Shown piece after piece: positions 12,666-25,515 of a stretch of DNA of 64,000 nt (the stretch's first letter is position 1; each line of letters begins with the position of its first letter). Source of the stretch: Porogramme epimiltina (Eukaryota > Basidiomycota > Agaricomycetes > Polyporales > Polyporaceae); NCBI GenBank assembly GCA_900155495.1, contig FTLJ01000533.1:1-64000 (forward strand), in the 5' to 3' direction. The position numbers were made by a program, and so were the translations under genes. The notes beneath the pieces are model-generated. The model saw nothing but the letters and a program-made list of their open reading frames with translations, was not told the DNA's origin and made no database searches.

Positions 12666-14455
12666 TCATACGCTCATACATTGTTCGAAAATGTTTTCTG
12701 GGACCTGCGCTTCAAGGGCGGTGATGAAGGTATCCAGGTGGATCCACTCCAGCCCGGGCACAGGAGTACCCTCATGCATGACGCGTACAAAGTATGAGCC
12801 GTCCGACGTCTTCCAAACCTGAAGATGGGTCAGTGTGGATGAGCATAACGGAAATGAACCATAATTACCTCCATCATGATTTCTGAACCGAGAGCAGGCC
12901 AACGGAGGGGGCCGTTCTTGCCAAATCCGAGGAGTGCAGCAAGACGGATCATGGAACCGTCATGCCCAACGTAGAACCGGAGCTTGTACCGTTCCCCGCC
13001 GGACTGGAATAATCGGAAGTTCTGTGCGAGCTCAAGCATGAATACTCCTACAACCATATACGGTGAGCGAAAAGTTGTCTTTCATATAGGAAGTACGGAC
13101 CGAAGTTCAGCTGGCTATACGTGGTCGAGTTCTCGGCCGCGTTCCATATGTAGCTATGAAAAACTAGATGAGGGCCAGACGTACACGGGAAGTAGTAGAA
13201 CCTACTTGTATTCGAAATCGCCGATCGAGAAAACCTTCGCCGCGTCCGCCTCGGAGACGCACCCACCGGTCGCGTTGCATGGGAGAGGATGTCCATGGCA
13301 GGTCCTGGAGGTGAAGGTATCGAAGAAGTGATCATCTGTAGGGTCGTCGCTTTAGCCCCTCGCTGAAGCCGATCCACCCCTGCCGACTTACACCACGAGG
13401 ACCACGCGTCAAGTCCAGCCGTGCCGAGGGTCGCGTCGAGACGTGCCTTGAGGTCGGCGTTCTGCTCTAAATGGTCCGACCAGGCCGGGACAGACTGGTA
13501 CGCGTTGCGGACAGCATCGGCTTTAGGGCACGAGTAACTGGGAGGGATCGAGTCGATCTAATAGAGTTCAGCGATCGATGCGCGTGGAGTGGGTGTGCAT
13601 ATTCACCGGAGCTGGCTGCGTCGTCACCGGAAAAGATCTTCCTGACATATCGGGGTCCATCCCGACCAACACGCCGCCGGCAACCTGGAAGGTCCGGGTT
13701 TCTGTAGACGTGCGGATGAAGATATCATGCTCGTTGACGCTCTTTAAAAATCCGAGTTTCTCGTGGTAGACCGACCAGAAGTCCTGCCGAACGATGAGTT
13801 ACCGGTCGGCATTCGCTTGCGGGCACTCACTTTTCCGTGGCGCACGGCATCGTCCAGACCTCCCTTTGTGAGCTGGCCCTCGTCGCACGTCCCGTTCCAG
13901 ATCTGTGAGAGGAAGGGGTGCCAGGAGGGGCTGACTGTCTGGTGGAAGATATGCGGGGAACCGCTCGTTCCGTAGCTGAACTGCGGGAAATCCGTACAGT
14001 CCCAGGGGACTGCGTTGAGCTCGTTCTCCTGAGGGTACAGGTTGTCCGGGGTCCTCTGTGAATGAAACGCAGGCGTGAATCAGACCACTCCGCGCAAGAG
14101 GCAAGGGAGCGCCAGCATCCTCTCCGCGCACCTTGTGATGCCGGATGACCGCGTTGAGATAAACGAGCTCCGCGCGCGATGCGTTGGTCGGCTTGGCATA
14201 ACGCGCTGCGTTGACATGCGGAGCGTTGCAGTAATTGTACGTGTTCCAGGGCAAGTCCGAGGGCGTAATCGAAGAATTGTAGACACCTTCCGCAGAGGCT
14301 AGAAGGCCGCCGCTAGTACTGCCGGCTGTGCTGATCCCAACGGCCGCTGCCGCCAGTGAGCACAGTACCTGGATGCTCCAAAGGGGCGCGCGAAGGAGGC
14401 TCATCGCGGTCGACAGTGCAGTCAACGCAGTCTCAACGGGATCGACATAGAACAT
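12666..14455 (-). CDS. secreted histidine acid phosphatase (phosphoglycerate-mutase-like fold)
   Basis: Branch-2 histidine phosphatase that hydrolyses phosphomonoesters through a phosphohistidine; the exact substrate is unknown. The catalytic RHxxR motif is RHHKR within NAVIRHHKRTPDNLYPQEN. It is completed across an intron: the exon ends at the AAG lysine codon before gtgcgc and resumes with AGG ACC CCG. The proton-donor HD motif is in RFYVGHDGSMIRLAALLG. Several NxS/T sites and paired cysteines (CDEGQ, CHGHPLPC, CVSEA) fit a secreted glycoprotein. The longest start is 14455, but the in-frame ATG at 14404 gives MSLLRAPLWSIQVLCSLAAA, a far better signal peptide, so the true start may be 14404. 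About six introns. The end is VPENIFEQCMSV. It is divergent from DIS3, with about 420 bp between them. Confidence 0.85.
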
Positions 14456-14878
14456 GGGGATTTATATTGTGAGCGCGGGTCCCGGAATCAAGACCGTTGC
14501 GAACGTGCGTGCCGGGCTATCATGGCCTTCCGTAAACGGGTCAGGTGTTGATCAGAGGTGGTAGAGTCGAGGATTAAGATAAGCTGATTGGTGGGCACAG
14601 GCAAAGCTGTCTTTCGAAGACGGCGAGCGCATGGAACACGGAGGGGTTGAGGGCGGACCGCCTGCAGCTGGTCATGAGAGCAGTAAGTAGGATTGATAAA
14701 CTCAGATCGGCGGGGTACAACAAAAAGCGTATCTTGTTCACTTTCCGATCAGGGCAGTTAAAGCGCCGAACGAAATTCCTGCCTTCGGTCCGTGCTCGCG
14801 TCGCGCCTCGACGCGTCCCGGATTCCGTACCTGTTGCTCCTCCTCATCCTCTTTTGGCTTCTGCGCGTTGATCACATC
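14456..14878. promoter_or_regulatory. divergent promoter region, acid phosphatase / DIS3
   Basis: About 420 bp separate the divergent starts of the acid phosphatase (minus) and DIS3 (plus), so both promoters should lie here. No convincing TATA element was seen. Open frames across this stretch on both strands lack similarity to known proteins. Confidence 0.5.
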
Positions 14879-17800
14879 ATGGTCGAAATCACCATACGAA
14901 AACGCCCACGTACGGAGGCAGTGGTAACGCAGCGGAAGTTTTTCAAGAAAACGGCGCGGGGGAAGGTGATCAAAGGTGCGCTCCTCTCCGCTCACTCGCC
15001 GCACGCTTCCCACTGAAATGCGAAACCACCCTTACGGAATCTCTTATCAAAATTTACTCAAGTTCTGCGGGAACGATACCTACGGGACGACGTAGCTTGC
15101 GGCATACACAGCTGCAAAATATGCTCCGACAGTCAACATGCTGTATTGCCTTCGTCGGGATCGTTGGAGCACCCTGCATTTCCCCTCGGCCACTTCGTGT
15201 TGCCGGATACGAATATCTTCCTTGCACAGGTTAGTTGCCGAGCTTGTACTTGTCCTATTGCTAGCAAGATACTCGGAATAAACCATTGCAAACCCTGTCC
15301 CCCACTTGTGCACCTCGCAATGTGAAACCTATGTCCCCCTACTCATATGTCGCCTGGTTAGATGGATTTAATGGAATCACCATCATTCAATCCTCCGATC
15401 ATACTCCTCCAGACTGTCATGGAGGAAGTCCGGCATCGCTCGCTACCACTATACAACCGGCTTAAAGCTCTCGTGAAAGCAGACGACAAAAAGATATGGG
15501 TGTTCTACAACGAGTATCGTTCGTGAGTTAAATTACCAATACGCTCCGTTTCCTCCGGTTCACATCTGCTATTATGGGGTGTAGGGAGACGGCCGTAATC
15601 CGTGAGGAGGGCGAGTCCCCGAACGACCGGAATGACCGAGGTATTCTCTATTTATTACGCCCTTTGCCCCTTGCCAACCCTCCACAGGGATCCGCAAAGC
15701 TACGTCATGGTACAAGTCCCACTTATCCCTCGCACGTCCACCCATTGGGGGACAATCGAAACCACCCTTGCCCGCAGTCGTGCTCTTAACCGACGACGTC
15801 GCCAACCGTCAGAAGGCCGAGAAAGAAGGCCTCCACTGCCTGTCAGGTGAGTGCATATATGCGAATATGCGATATCGCATGCACTTCATAGACTATGCTC
15901 TAGTTCGGAAGTACATCGAAGGACTCAAGGACTCCAGCCAGCTCCTCGACTTATTGTCCACGCCAGGGTCGGAAAGCCTGGAACCTACTGCAGCGGCCGG
16001 TGCCCGACAAGCGCTGTATCCAGATGTGAGTGGTCATGGGTCTGCGTATTGTCACCGAAATGAACGAACCCCACAACGTAGTACCTGCCTATGGCTACGC
16101 TGCTTGCGGGTGTGAAGTCAGGGCAGCTGCACCAGGGCCACTTCAATGCCAATCAGTATAATTATCTCGAGGTCCGTTTTATTTTTACCGATTCGGTCTC
16201 CAACGCCGATCAACAGTCCGCAGGGTAGTGTTCCCGTTCCAGCCTTCGACCGCCCCGTGCTCCTCATTGGACGCGAGAACATGAATCGGGCCGTTCAGGG
16301 AGACGTGGTTGCCGTAGAAGTCTTCGATGAGAAAGACTGGAAGGCCCCCGGGGATGAGGTTGTGGACCAAGAAAGTGCGTCACGCTCACAGCGCTTCGTG
16401 ATACGCGACCCGCTTACATTTGAATAGCTACCCTCAAGAACGACGATGCGGAAGATGATGAAGAGGAGCGAGAAGACGACGAAGCGGCCGCAGAACGCAA
16501 GGTCCTACAAGCGGAAGCTGCTAAACGGGCAGCTTCTAGCAAGCAGCCCACCGGCCGTATCGTCGGCATTATCAAGCGGAACTGGCGATCGTGCGTAACG
16601 TCGTCACTCATTGGACGTGATACTCATGTTTTTTTTCTCATTCTCACGCTGCAGATATGTCTGTCACATTGATAGCACGTCCCTCACGTCCACGAACCCC
16701 ACGTCGCTTTCTCAGCAGACGGTATTCGCAACTCCCGTATCCCGTCTGCTTCCACGCATTCGCCTCCGAACGCGACAAGCCCCGGCGCTTATCGGCCAGA
16801 AGATCCTGGTGACTATTGATCGGTGGGAACGAACTTCGCGCTACCCCGAGGGACACTTCGTCCGAGCTCTAGGCAAGGTACAGAGTAAGGAGGCCGAACA
16901 GGAATCTCTACTCCTCGAGTTCGATGTGCCGTACAGGCCCTTTGGGAAAGCTATTCTCGACTGTCTTCCACCTGAGGGTGACAAGTGGGTCGTTCCCCCG
17001 AAGAGCGCCACCGATCCGAACTGGAGGGACCGGGAAGACTTACGTGACCTGATCATCTGCAGTATCGACCCTCCTGGTGTGTTTTGGGTGCCCGATCGTC
17101 TCGGGGGCTCTATTGACGTATTCTGTTCCAGGGTGTCAAGATATCGACGACGCTTTGCATGCACGGCGACTTGCGAATGGCAATATCGAGGCGGGCGTCC
17201 GTACGTCTACTCGGCCGCCACGTTCATTTCCTCTCCCTGATACCGCTTCCAGATATCGCCGATGTCTCTCACTTTGTTCATCCGGATACCCCGATGGACA
17301 ATGAAGCCGCCGCTCGTGGGACGACTGTGTATTTGGTCGACAAACGGATCGACATGCTACCCGCTCTTCTTGGCACTAATCTATGCTCCCTCCGTCCACA
17401 CGTGGAACGTCTCGCATTCTCGGTGATCTGGGTGTGTCGCCACTGACACCCGCAACTGTCCGAGGCGTGCTGACCGGTGCCGCATTAGGAATTGTCGCCT
17501 GAGGCCCAGATCGTCAACGTGCGGTTTACAAAATCCGTGATTGCATCTAAGTCGGCTTTTACGTACGAGGAGGCCCAAATCCGCAAAGACGACCCGTATG
17601 TCGTCCTTCGTGTCCTCGTGAGAGATTCCATGATCACTAATCATATCCATAGAAAACTTTCCGACGAGCTCACTGAAAGCATCCGGCTACTCAATCATCT
17701 CGCCCGGAAGCTGAAGGAGGGCAGGATGGCGGCGGGGGCACTCAATCTAGCTTCGCCTGAAGTCAAAATCCATCTGGACAGCTCCGAATCGTCGGATCCC

Positions 17801-18949
17801 GTCGATGTGGAGCAGAAGGAGTTGCGTGAGACGAATAGTCTCGTGGAGGAGTTCATGTTGCTCGCCAACATCAGCGTCGCACAGAAGATCCAAGACACCT
17901 TCCCACAGACAGCGGTGCTTCGGTACAGTCGTCGACCGTCCATAAAGGGGGTCCACGGGCGCTGACGTTGAGCGTGTTTGGCAGACGACACTTGCCGCCC
18001 CCGCGCACAAATTTTGAGAAGCTGCAAGACATTCTCAAGAGACGGAGAGGATTGACACTGGACGTTTCCAGCTCTGGCGCACTCGCAGCGTCATTGGACA
18101 AGTGCCTCGTAAGCAGCGTCTGATCGAAGCCGTTCTGCCCGGACCTCACGCGTTTCTCCGCACATCGCAGGATCCTAGCGAACCCGCTTTCAATACCCTC
18201 GTTCGCATCATGGCTACACGGTGCATGTTGTCGGCGGAGTACTTCTGCGCCGGCAGCGTGGGCCGGGACACGTTTGGCCATTATGGACTGGCGAGCCCTA
18301 TCTATACCCATTTCACCAGCCCGATCAGACGCTATGCTGGTACGCTAAACTCCTTATACCTCTATGCTTATTCGCTTATGCCCCAACCTTATTATGACGC
18401 CTTGCGTCTGTAGACGTCTTAGCCCACCGTCAGCTTGCCGCGGCTATAGGGTACACCCCACTTCATGGCAGCCTGCACTCCAAGTCACATGTGGAGCGAG
18501 TGCTGGAGGTGGTGAACCGGCGCCATCGCATGGCACAAATGGCTGGACGCGCTAGCGTCGAGTTCTACGTGGGCCTCGCCCTCAAGGCTCGTAGCGAGAG
18601 AGAGACGGTCCTCGAGGACGCATTCGTCATCCGAACCTTCAGGAATGGCCTCGGCGTCTTTGTGTCCAGGTACGTGTGCGCCTCTCGGCGGCGACGCCGG
18701 TGTGAGAACACAACTATAACTATAACCTTTCTGTATAGATTGGGCATCGAAGGCCTGGTGACCTTCAAGCGCGAGATTCAGTTCGACGCGGACAACTATA
18801 CGATCGTCGTCCCTGTTGACGGGCGTGAGGTCGCGATCTCCGTCTTCGACAAGGTCAAGGTCCTCGTGGAGGTTGAGCAGGACAAGAACACGCAGCGGGG
18901 GCGAGTCGTTATGACGCTATCGCAGCCCATCGATTCACGCCGTATGTGA
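14879..18949 (+). CDS. DIS3: exosome exoribonuclease/endonuclease DIS3 (RRP44)
   Basis: Catalytic subunit of the RNA exosome: 3'-5' exonuclease (RNB) plus endonuclease (PIN) in nucleus and cytoplasm. The start at 14879 gives [13 protein letters not shown], then after an intron [20 protein letters not shown], the conserved CR3 cysteine motif. The PIN domain follows: [11 protein letters not shown] (acidic catalytic Asp), [39 protein letters not shown] and [18 protein letters not shown]. Two cold-shock domains include [20 protein letters not shown] and [11 protein letters not shown]. The RNB active site is [10 protein letters not shown] with both catalytic aspartates, followed by [20 protein letters not shown] and [14 protein letters not shown]-terminal S1 domain ends [12 protein letters not shown]. 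About 14 short introns with standard borders. All catalytic residues are present and the gene looks intact. Confidence 0.95.
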
Positions 18950-19663
18950 AGTCAGTGTAGCATATGAATTGCCTAGTGCGTGTGCAATCGTTACATATCC
19001 CCCGGCAACTCGTGCCTTTCACGCTCGCTCCCGCATTGAAAAACCCTGAGCGCGAGAAGACCGGAAGGGCCCGCTCCTCCGAAATCGTGGTCGGCTATTC
19101 ACCATTGTCGCAGGCTTCTTGCGTCGCATAATAACCCGTGGCCTGGGAACGGGAACGAGGCCCGTCCCCTCGGAAATTCCCAATGGGCATGGGGTGGGCG
19201 ATGATTCGCTTCCTCTTCCCGAACGCGGGGCGGTGGGCCCTGGCCTCAGGGTATCTCCGCATGCCCACGCCACAAAGTCCAGTTTCGCAGCAATCCACCA
19301 AGTGAGATCTCGTGGAGGTCACGAAGGCAAAGTCGCGAGGTGCTGGCCACCGGCGGCCCCTTCAATTTACCTAACTATTATGCGGCGCAGAGCCATGTCC
19401 TCCTTTCGGGAGCGAGGCGGACATATGAAGCAACTCCAGCTACCACCGCCAGTGGGTCAACACTCCCTGGGACGCATCTTCTCGTAAAGTTCCCTCGGCT
19501 AAGCCACGTTCCTACAACCTCTGCCACGTTTTCCGGCTTCCAAAACGCGCAGGCCGTGGTGGGACTCATGACGGGATGCATCGCGGAGGCACACGCACAG
19601 CACAGATAAATACGCTCGCGCTTGCAGAGGGAGTGCAAGCCGCCCACGCAGACGTCTCCTACC
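18950..19663. other. intergenic region upstream of the P450 gene
   Basis: About 710 bp between the DIS3 stop and the P450 start. Open frames on both strands (19119-19487 plus, 19378-19665 minus) resemble nothing known. It should hold the DIS3 3' end and the P450 promoter. No clear motif was seen. Confidence 0.5.
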
Positions 19664-21783
19664 ATGCCCGCTCTTGACCTACGACTTGTTGCTCTCTTAA
19701 CTGCTGCTGTGCTTGTCGTCGCAGTTTCTGCATGGCGGAAGCGACGCTCTCTTCCTCCTGGACCGAAGGGCTTACCTATCCTCGGGAATATCTTCGATGT
19801 TCCGAAGGAATTCGAATGGCTGTCTTATAGTAAATGGAGCCATGAACTTAGTGCGTCGTGTATATTTTTATCTCCTGTATAGCATTCAATTAACACCGTG
19901 ATAGATTCCGATGTCATCTACTTGAACCTAGCCGGAACACCAGTCGTTGTAGTCAATTCCGCCCAAGCTGCACACGAGCTGTTCGAGAAGCGATCATCAC
20001 TCTACTCTGACAGGTTTGTGGGTTTGCATGTCTACGATCCCAACTTTGTTGACGCATGATCGTAACTTAGGACTCGCATGCCCATGCTCAATGAACTGTA
20101 CGTACCGATGCTACATCTTGAGCAAACACCATCCTCAATGATCTCATAGGGTGGGATGTGATTGGCACTTCGTTTTCATGGGTTACGGCGACGACTGGAG
20201 GGAACGTCGCCGAGTCTTCCACCAATACTTTCACCCGAATGCAGCCGTGAACTACCGCCCACGCGAGATAAAGGTGGCACGAGAGCTGCTCGTCAGGTTA
20301 CTCGAGTCTCCTGATGACTTCATGATCCATCTTCGACAGTGGGTGGCCCCCTTCTTTTTACGTCTTTGAACCTAGTTTGATGCCCGATGGACAGCATGGC
20401 TGGGTCTCTTATCCTCGGGGTCGCGTACGGTATCGATGTACAGCCGAAAGACGACCCATACATCGCCACGGCCGAGACCGCATTGCACGCTATGTCCATG
20501 GCTGGGAATGCCGGCGCGTACCTTGTGGACTATATTCCCATACGTGAGTCAGAATTGACCGGTGTTCGCGGTCGGATCATTGACACGGGTTCTTCAGTGA
20601 AGCATATTCCAGTCTGGTTCCCAGGAGCCTCCTTCAAGCGCCAGGCTGCCGAGTGGAAGAAGGCTACAGATGCCATGGTCGAACGCCCGTTCAAGGCCGT
20701 CACGCGCGCTCTTGTGAGCTTGATGGAAACATGCTGTGTGCTCCGCTGATACACCATCCTAGGCGGAGGGGAAAGCGACTCCTTCGATGATTCTCTCTCT
20801 CCTTAACGAAGAGGAAGACAAGAAGCGCGAGGAGACAGTGATTAGCGGTGTAGCTGCGGCGGCGTACACAGGTCAGTATCCATGCTGACATCTTGCTACC
20901 GTTGCTGAAATGTCGCCGCGCGGCTATAGGTGGTTCCGACACGGTCAATTTGCCTCACCTTTTGGTCATGGTAGCTGGGTGCTGACTTCTCCTTTCAGAC
21001 CGTGTCCGCTCTCGGGTCATTTTTCCTGGCGATGCTTCTGCACCCAGAAATCCAACAGAAGGCTCAGGCGGAGGTCGACCGCGTCGTTGGGACAGATCGT
21101 CTCCCCGATTTTTCCGATGAACCCGCTTTGCCTTACGTTACGGCGCTTGTGAGGGAGGTTCTCCGGTGAGTTAGCTCCATGGTCCCCGTCGACTCTGTCT
21201 AGATGTTCACCTCCGTCCGGGCTAGGTGGCGTCCAGTGACACCTCTCGGTATGTTCTTGAACCACGATTGGCTTTGTGTGCGCATGCTCACCACGTGCAT
21301 CTTATAGCCGTTCCCCACCGCCTTACAGCGGATGACGTGTACAACGGATATTATCTTCCAGCCGGGTCGATTGTCGTAGGGAACTCCTGGTAAGCGCCGC
21401 TTCTTTCACTTCCGCTATGGCGCGAACCACGCACGTCTCTAACGGGCATATCTCCACGCATCTCCAGGGCGATCTTGCATGACGAGACTATATTCCCCGA
21501 CCCTGACTCGTTCATCCCAGAACGCTGGCTTGATCATGACGGCACCATACGGCCCGATATGCGCGACGCAGAGCTCGCAGCGTTCGGCTTCGGAAGGCGC
21601 ATATGTCCCGGACGACACCTCGCATGTGCGTCGATCTGGATCGGAATTGCCTCCGTTCTTTCTACCTTCAACCTAGTCAAGCCCCTGGACGAGAACGGGA
21701 ACGTTATCGAGCCTCAGGGCGACTATACGAGCGGCCTTGTGTCGTACGTAGCCTTCGATTTGGACCCGAAGTGCGAATACTGA
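19664..21783 (+). CDS. cytochrome P450 monooxygenase
   Basis: Haem-thiolate monooxygenase, probably anchored in the ER membrane; the substrate cannot be predicted. The ATG at 19664 gives an N-terminal helix ([16 protein letters not shown]), a basic stop-transfer and the proline hinge [15 protein letters not shown]. Later exons encode [20 protein letters not shown], the [15 protein letters not shown]-helix region, [16 protein letters not shown], the I-helix oxygen-binding segment AAAAYTGGSDT (split by an intron), the ExxR motif in VREVLR, and [10 protein letters not shown]. The haem loop [14 protein letters not shown] has the cysteine ligand. I rejoined the exons across about ten introns and every phase fits; for example CTG GTG GGA TGT restores [12 protein letters not shown]. 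About 500 residues, normal for the family. It resembles the basidiomycete group annotated as O-methylsterigmatocystin-oxidoreductase-like. No gene cluster surrounds it. Confidence 0.93.
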
Positions 21784-22259
21784 CCTCCATGGATGTAGGT
21801 ACCCACGCCCCTTCCGTTGCGCGTTCAAACCACGCCGGGAGAGCACCACGCGGCTCGTACACGCTGGGCTACACGAGTGCGATTGAGTGGGGGTTGCGCC
21901 AAGCTGCGCATGATTGCTAAAATTGCCCTGCCTCCGTCCTTCTCTTCTCCCGTCTGGCTTCGTGCCCCTGCGCCCCTCCCGTCGCCAATCACACTCGCTT
22001 TGCTTTCCTTCCGCATCGCCGTTCCCAAGCTCGCGCATCGTTCCCACCTCCTGCTTTCCCCACTCTACCGTCGCCGTGAAGATCGGCGGCAGCGACCCCG
22101 CCCTTGCTCTACTTTTTACTTTATCTGCTCTCGCATTGCTTTGGTAGTTACTTAGCACTCATTGTAGTATGCCGTACGAATGCGCGCCTTGACAGGCATT
22201 TCCGCTTCCTAGCATCGTTGTATACATTTCCCTTGTACCCCATTCTGCCGCTCAGCCTA
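21784..22259. other. convergent intergenic region
   Basis: About 475 bp between the 3' ends of the P450 gene (plus) and the WRAP53-like gene (minus). It should hold both polyadenylation regions. Open frames here have no recognisable product. Confidence 0.5.
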
Positions 22260-24599
22260 CTAATTCATGAAGTCCCAGAGTTTCACCGAGGCGTCAAGCG
22301 CGACTGGCCGCAAACGCGCGCGCCTAAATCTAACGCTGCTCCGTCCCGGCGCGCCTGCCGCAGAATCGACTTCGAGGACTTCATCGTCGCCCGGGTCCGA
22401 GTACGGATCGGTGTCTGAGCCAGAATCGTCCGATATGCTTGATGAAACTGTGTTGTCTTCGCCGTGTCTTCTTCCGGAGCCTCCTGGGCGCGCATCGAAA
22501 TGGCGGGAGCCGGACACAGAGAGGAGGAGGGGGCGGAGCGGGTGGAATGCGACCGACCCCACCGCATCTGCGCAGATGCAAGAGAGACGTCAGCGCGCGA
22601 CTGTGAAGGGCCCACAGAAGCACCACGGCGCGGTCACAGGGCCGACCACGCGAGGAGGGGAAGGCGAAGCGGACACGCACCGCGGTGGCCGGAGTAATGG
22701 AGCACGGGGGCGCGTCGTGGTGCACCGTCGGGCGCGGGCCGACGGGGAGGCTGCGGCTGGGAGTGGGGTGCGTTCTCGTCGCCTCCGTCGACCGGCCCAG
22801 CCGCGGCGGCCCCAGCGGCGAGATCGAAGACGGAAATGCCCCCGCGCTGCGTTAGGTTGAGTTTGGGATTTGGGGGCGCGCACGCGGGCGCGTGCGCGAG
22901 GGGAGGGGAGCGTGATGCCGGAGGCAGATTCGGGGGTCGAATCGGCGCGTGCGCGTGCGCATGGGAGGACGCGGAGCGGGAAGGCGGAAAGGGGGCGCGC
23001 GAAGGACGGAGCAGGTCAGCAGTGGCCCACGCGGACGGCGCAGTGAAGGGAGTGGGGACGGAGGCTACTGACCTCGTCGCCCGCGGCGAGCCACCTGCCT
23101 CCGAAGTCGACGTCGAATCGCAGCCGTTGGTTGGTCTTCGTGCTCGCCTTCTGCGTCGCACTTGGCCGGGGGAGGCCAGGGATTGGCGCGGCGTCGCCCA
23201 CGCCCGCACCCGCACCTACGTCCGTGTCCGTGGACATGGAGGAAGCGTCCAGGATCTCGACCGGCCGACTGACGTCGCCGCGCAGATCCCAGGCGTAGAT
23301 GGTGTCCAGGCGGCGGAAGGACGCGTACAGGAGGTAGGGCCGTGCCGGATTGAACATCAGCTGACGGACGGTGGTCAGATCCCTGTGCGATGGCGCTTCC
23401 GTCCACCGTGCGTACGCTTATCGCGTGGGCGCGGCGCGTGGGGGAATCGGGGCAAGGGGACGCACCTGTGAGACGCTCGCGCGCACGCCGTAGCCCGTTC
23501 CAGGCGCAGGGTGCTCGCTTTCGGCTCCAACGAACATCACCGGCACTTCCCCTGCCGTCTCAGAGAAGAGTGCGATATTCGAGGATGCAGGGGCGGAAGG
23601 GCTGAGCGAGCCCGCTGCGTAGAGGTCCGATGACGCGTCGGGCGCGAACGCGAGGGCAGCGATGATGCCTGCCGATAAGCATTGGTCAGTGTGCGCAGGC
23701 CGGCGGGGCGTAGGAAGGCAAGAACCTTTCAAACCGTCCCGGCTCTTCTTCGAAGGCGTGGTGTGCAGGCGCGTGCCTTCGCCGGGGCGGTGGACATCGA
23801 AGACTTCTATAGCATCCTCGAACCCGCAATAAAGCCTGACGCCACAGGCACCCCGTCGACCGTGCCAGTCGTTACGTACGAGCGGGTGCGCAGATGGACG
23901 CGGGATCTACGCACCTGTTTGCGCCGAGGTTGAACGCGAGGCTATGGGGCGCGATTTGCCGTTCACGGTGGTCCACGATGCGATAGGACGCACGCAGCTT
24001 TCGGCGTGCGTCAGGGGCATATAATTGGCGAATGGGAGGGAGGGGAACGCACCCTTCCATCAGAGGCGTCGAGTAGCTTCACAGGACATTCTCGGACGGA
24101 CGCCACAAAGCAGAAGGATGCGGGGTCCCGAACCGTCGCCGTGGGATACCATACGTAGTCGAGAACGGGAGACGATTGCACCAATTCCGCAGGAAGAGAT
24201 GGATGCGTTGAGGTGTCCGCGGCGATACCGAGTAGCTCAGGAGGCCTACCATCAGGCCGGTTTAGCCTATTATCCTCGCATTTCGGTGGCATATCGGGGG
24301 CAACTCACAGCTGAAGAAACCTGAAACTTCGGTCCTCGCACTGGGCAAGGGCGGCCGAACCATCGGGACACCTGTGAACGAAGAATACGTGAGTGGGAAT
24401 AGGGTGTGCCTTAACAAGGAAAATGACGGCACCACTTGGCCATACGAGCGAAGACGGAGGGGTCTCGAGACCTCGTCTCGTCCAATGAGGCCCCTTCGAG
24501 TTCCTTGGAGAGCAGTAGTCGTGGAGGGCGAGACATATCGTATTCAGGCGGTGACCATGTGACGTAGCCAAGGCCTTCGCCGCCGCTCTCCAGAGTCAT
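22260..24599 (-). CDS. WRAP53: WRAP53/TCAB1-like WD-repeat protein
   Basis: Homologue of telomerase Cajal body protein 1 (WDR79), which in animals binds CAB-box small RNAs and telomerase RNA; the fungal role is inferred. The ATG at 24599 gives MTLESGGEGLGYVTWSPP, and a first intron joins FARMAKW to CPDGSAALAQCEDRSFRFLQ, the first WD blade. Family landmarks follow: LDYVWYPTATVRDPASFCFV, VKLLDASDGRLRASYRIVDH, FYCGFEDAIEVFDVHRPGEG, IIAALAFAPDASSDLYAAGS, TIYAWDLRGDVSRPVEIL, TNQRLRFDVDFGGRWLAAGD and NISVFDLA. The last blade is GSVAFHPLRPLLLSVSGSRH. This order matches TCAB1 blade for blade. Before the final SVKLWDFMN there is an acidic, serine-rich insert (SISDDSGSDTDPYSDPGDDE). About five introns. 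It looks intact and faces CSN3 divergently. Confidence 0.9.
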
Positions 24600-25515
24600 G
24601 GTCGTGGAAATCTAATGAGGATCAAGGTTCATTCCGATGCAGCAAATGGGTCTTCATTTCCATACCGTGCTTCGTGCCCTTTATTACGGCGACGTGTGGA
24701 CTCGACCTTCGCAATATACGGGTCTCGGATGATGCTATCTTTGGTGTTCGCCGTCAGCTAAACTTAAGCGTGGACAGTGCGTCACGATATTGTTGCGGCA
24801 AGTGGAAGATTCAAGAGCTTGGCCCCGACCCCGTGAATTCGACTGTCGGTGTCAATTGTCAGCACACCCTGAAAGACTGCGACCAGGATGATATGGAAAA
24901 TAGATCGACCGCAACGGTCACTTCTCAATGCTGTCATATGATGACGGAGCTCCAGGCCCTCTCTGTTTTTCTCCATGCGTAAGCGAAACCCGACAGGGCG
25001 GCCCCCGAAGGGTGTTTCGGGGAGACGGTCATTCGAATGACCCTCGCGAACACGTTGCCTCTAACCCGTACGGGTGCTGGGTAGGCGAAGGTATGGCTGA
25101 TTGCTGGTGCTTCGACTCGGACTAGACGCATGAGCTGCGCAATACACCAGCGTCATTGTGTATTATTCATTACTCATAAATCATGATCATTTATCGTGGG
25201 TCGGTCGGTAATGGCTTGTGATGTCTATTGAACTCACATTGCTCAAATTGTAGGTTTTTACTTCTTCTATCAAGGCACCGACGTAGGTCTACCCAACGGC
25301 AGTAGAAAATGGGCGGCCAGCCAAGCTGTTCTGGAGGGTTGGACGTTGGACGCCTGCAGGCAGGTGGTGGATGAGGGGAGGATATGGGCGCCTGTCCCAT
25401 GTACGCGGGCGCCAGAGCCGTGGAGAGCTGCTGAGGCTGCTGAGTGCTCGTCTCGACCGCGACTCCCGCCTTCCTCCATCCGCGGTGGCCACGACCTTCA
25501 TCGTCTTCCATAATC
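24600..25515. promoter_or_regulatory. divergent promoter region, WRAP53-like / CSN3
   Basis: About 915 bp between two divergent starts. No reading frame of note and no clear TATA box. Frames at 24674-24982 and 25191-25670 are open on several strands at once and are probably non-coding. Confidence 0.5.

Noticed and set aside
15848..15890. TGCGATATCGCA palindrome in a DIS3 intron
   Set aside because: Only 12 bp in a short AT-rich intron; no evidence of function.
24674..25125. Short plus-strand frames between WRAP53-like and CSN3
   Set aside because: No similarity or splice signals; they lie in the expected divergent promoter.
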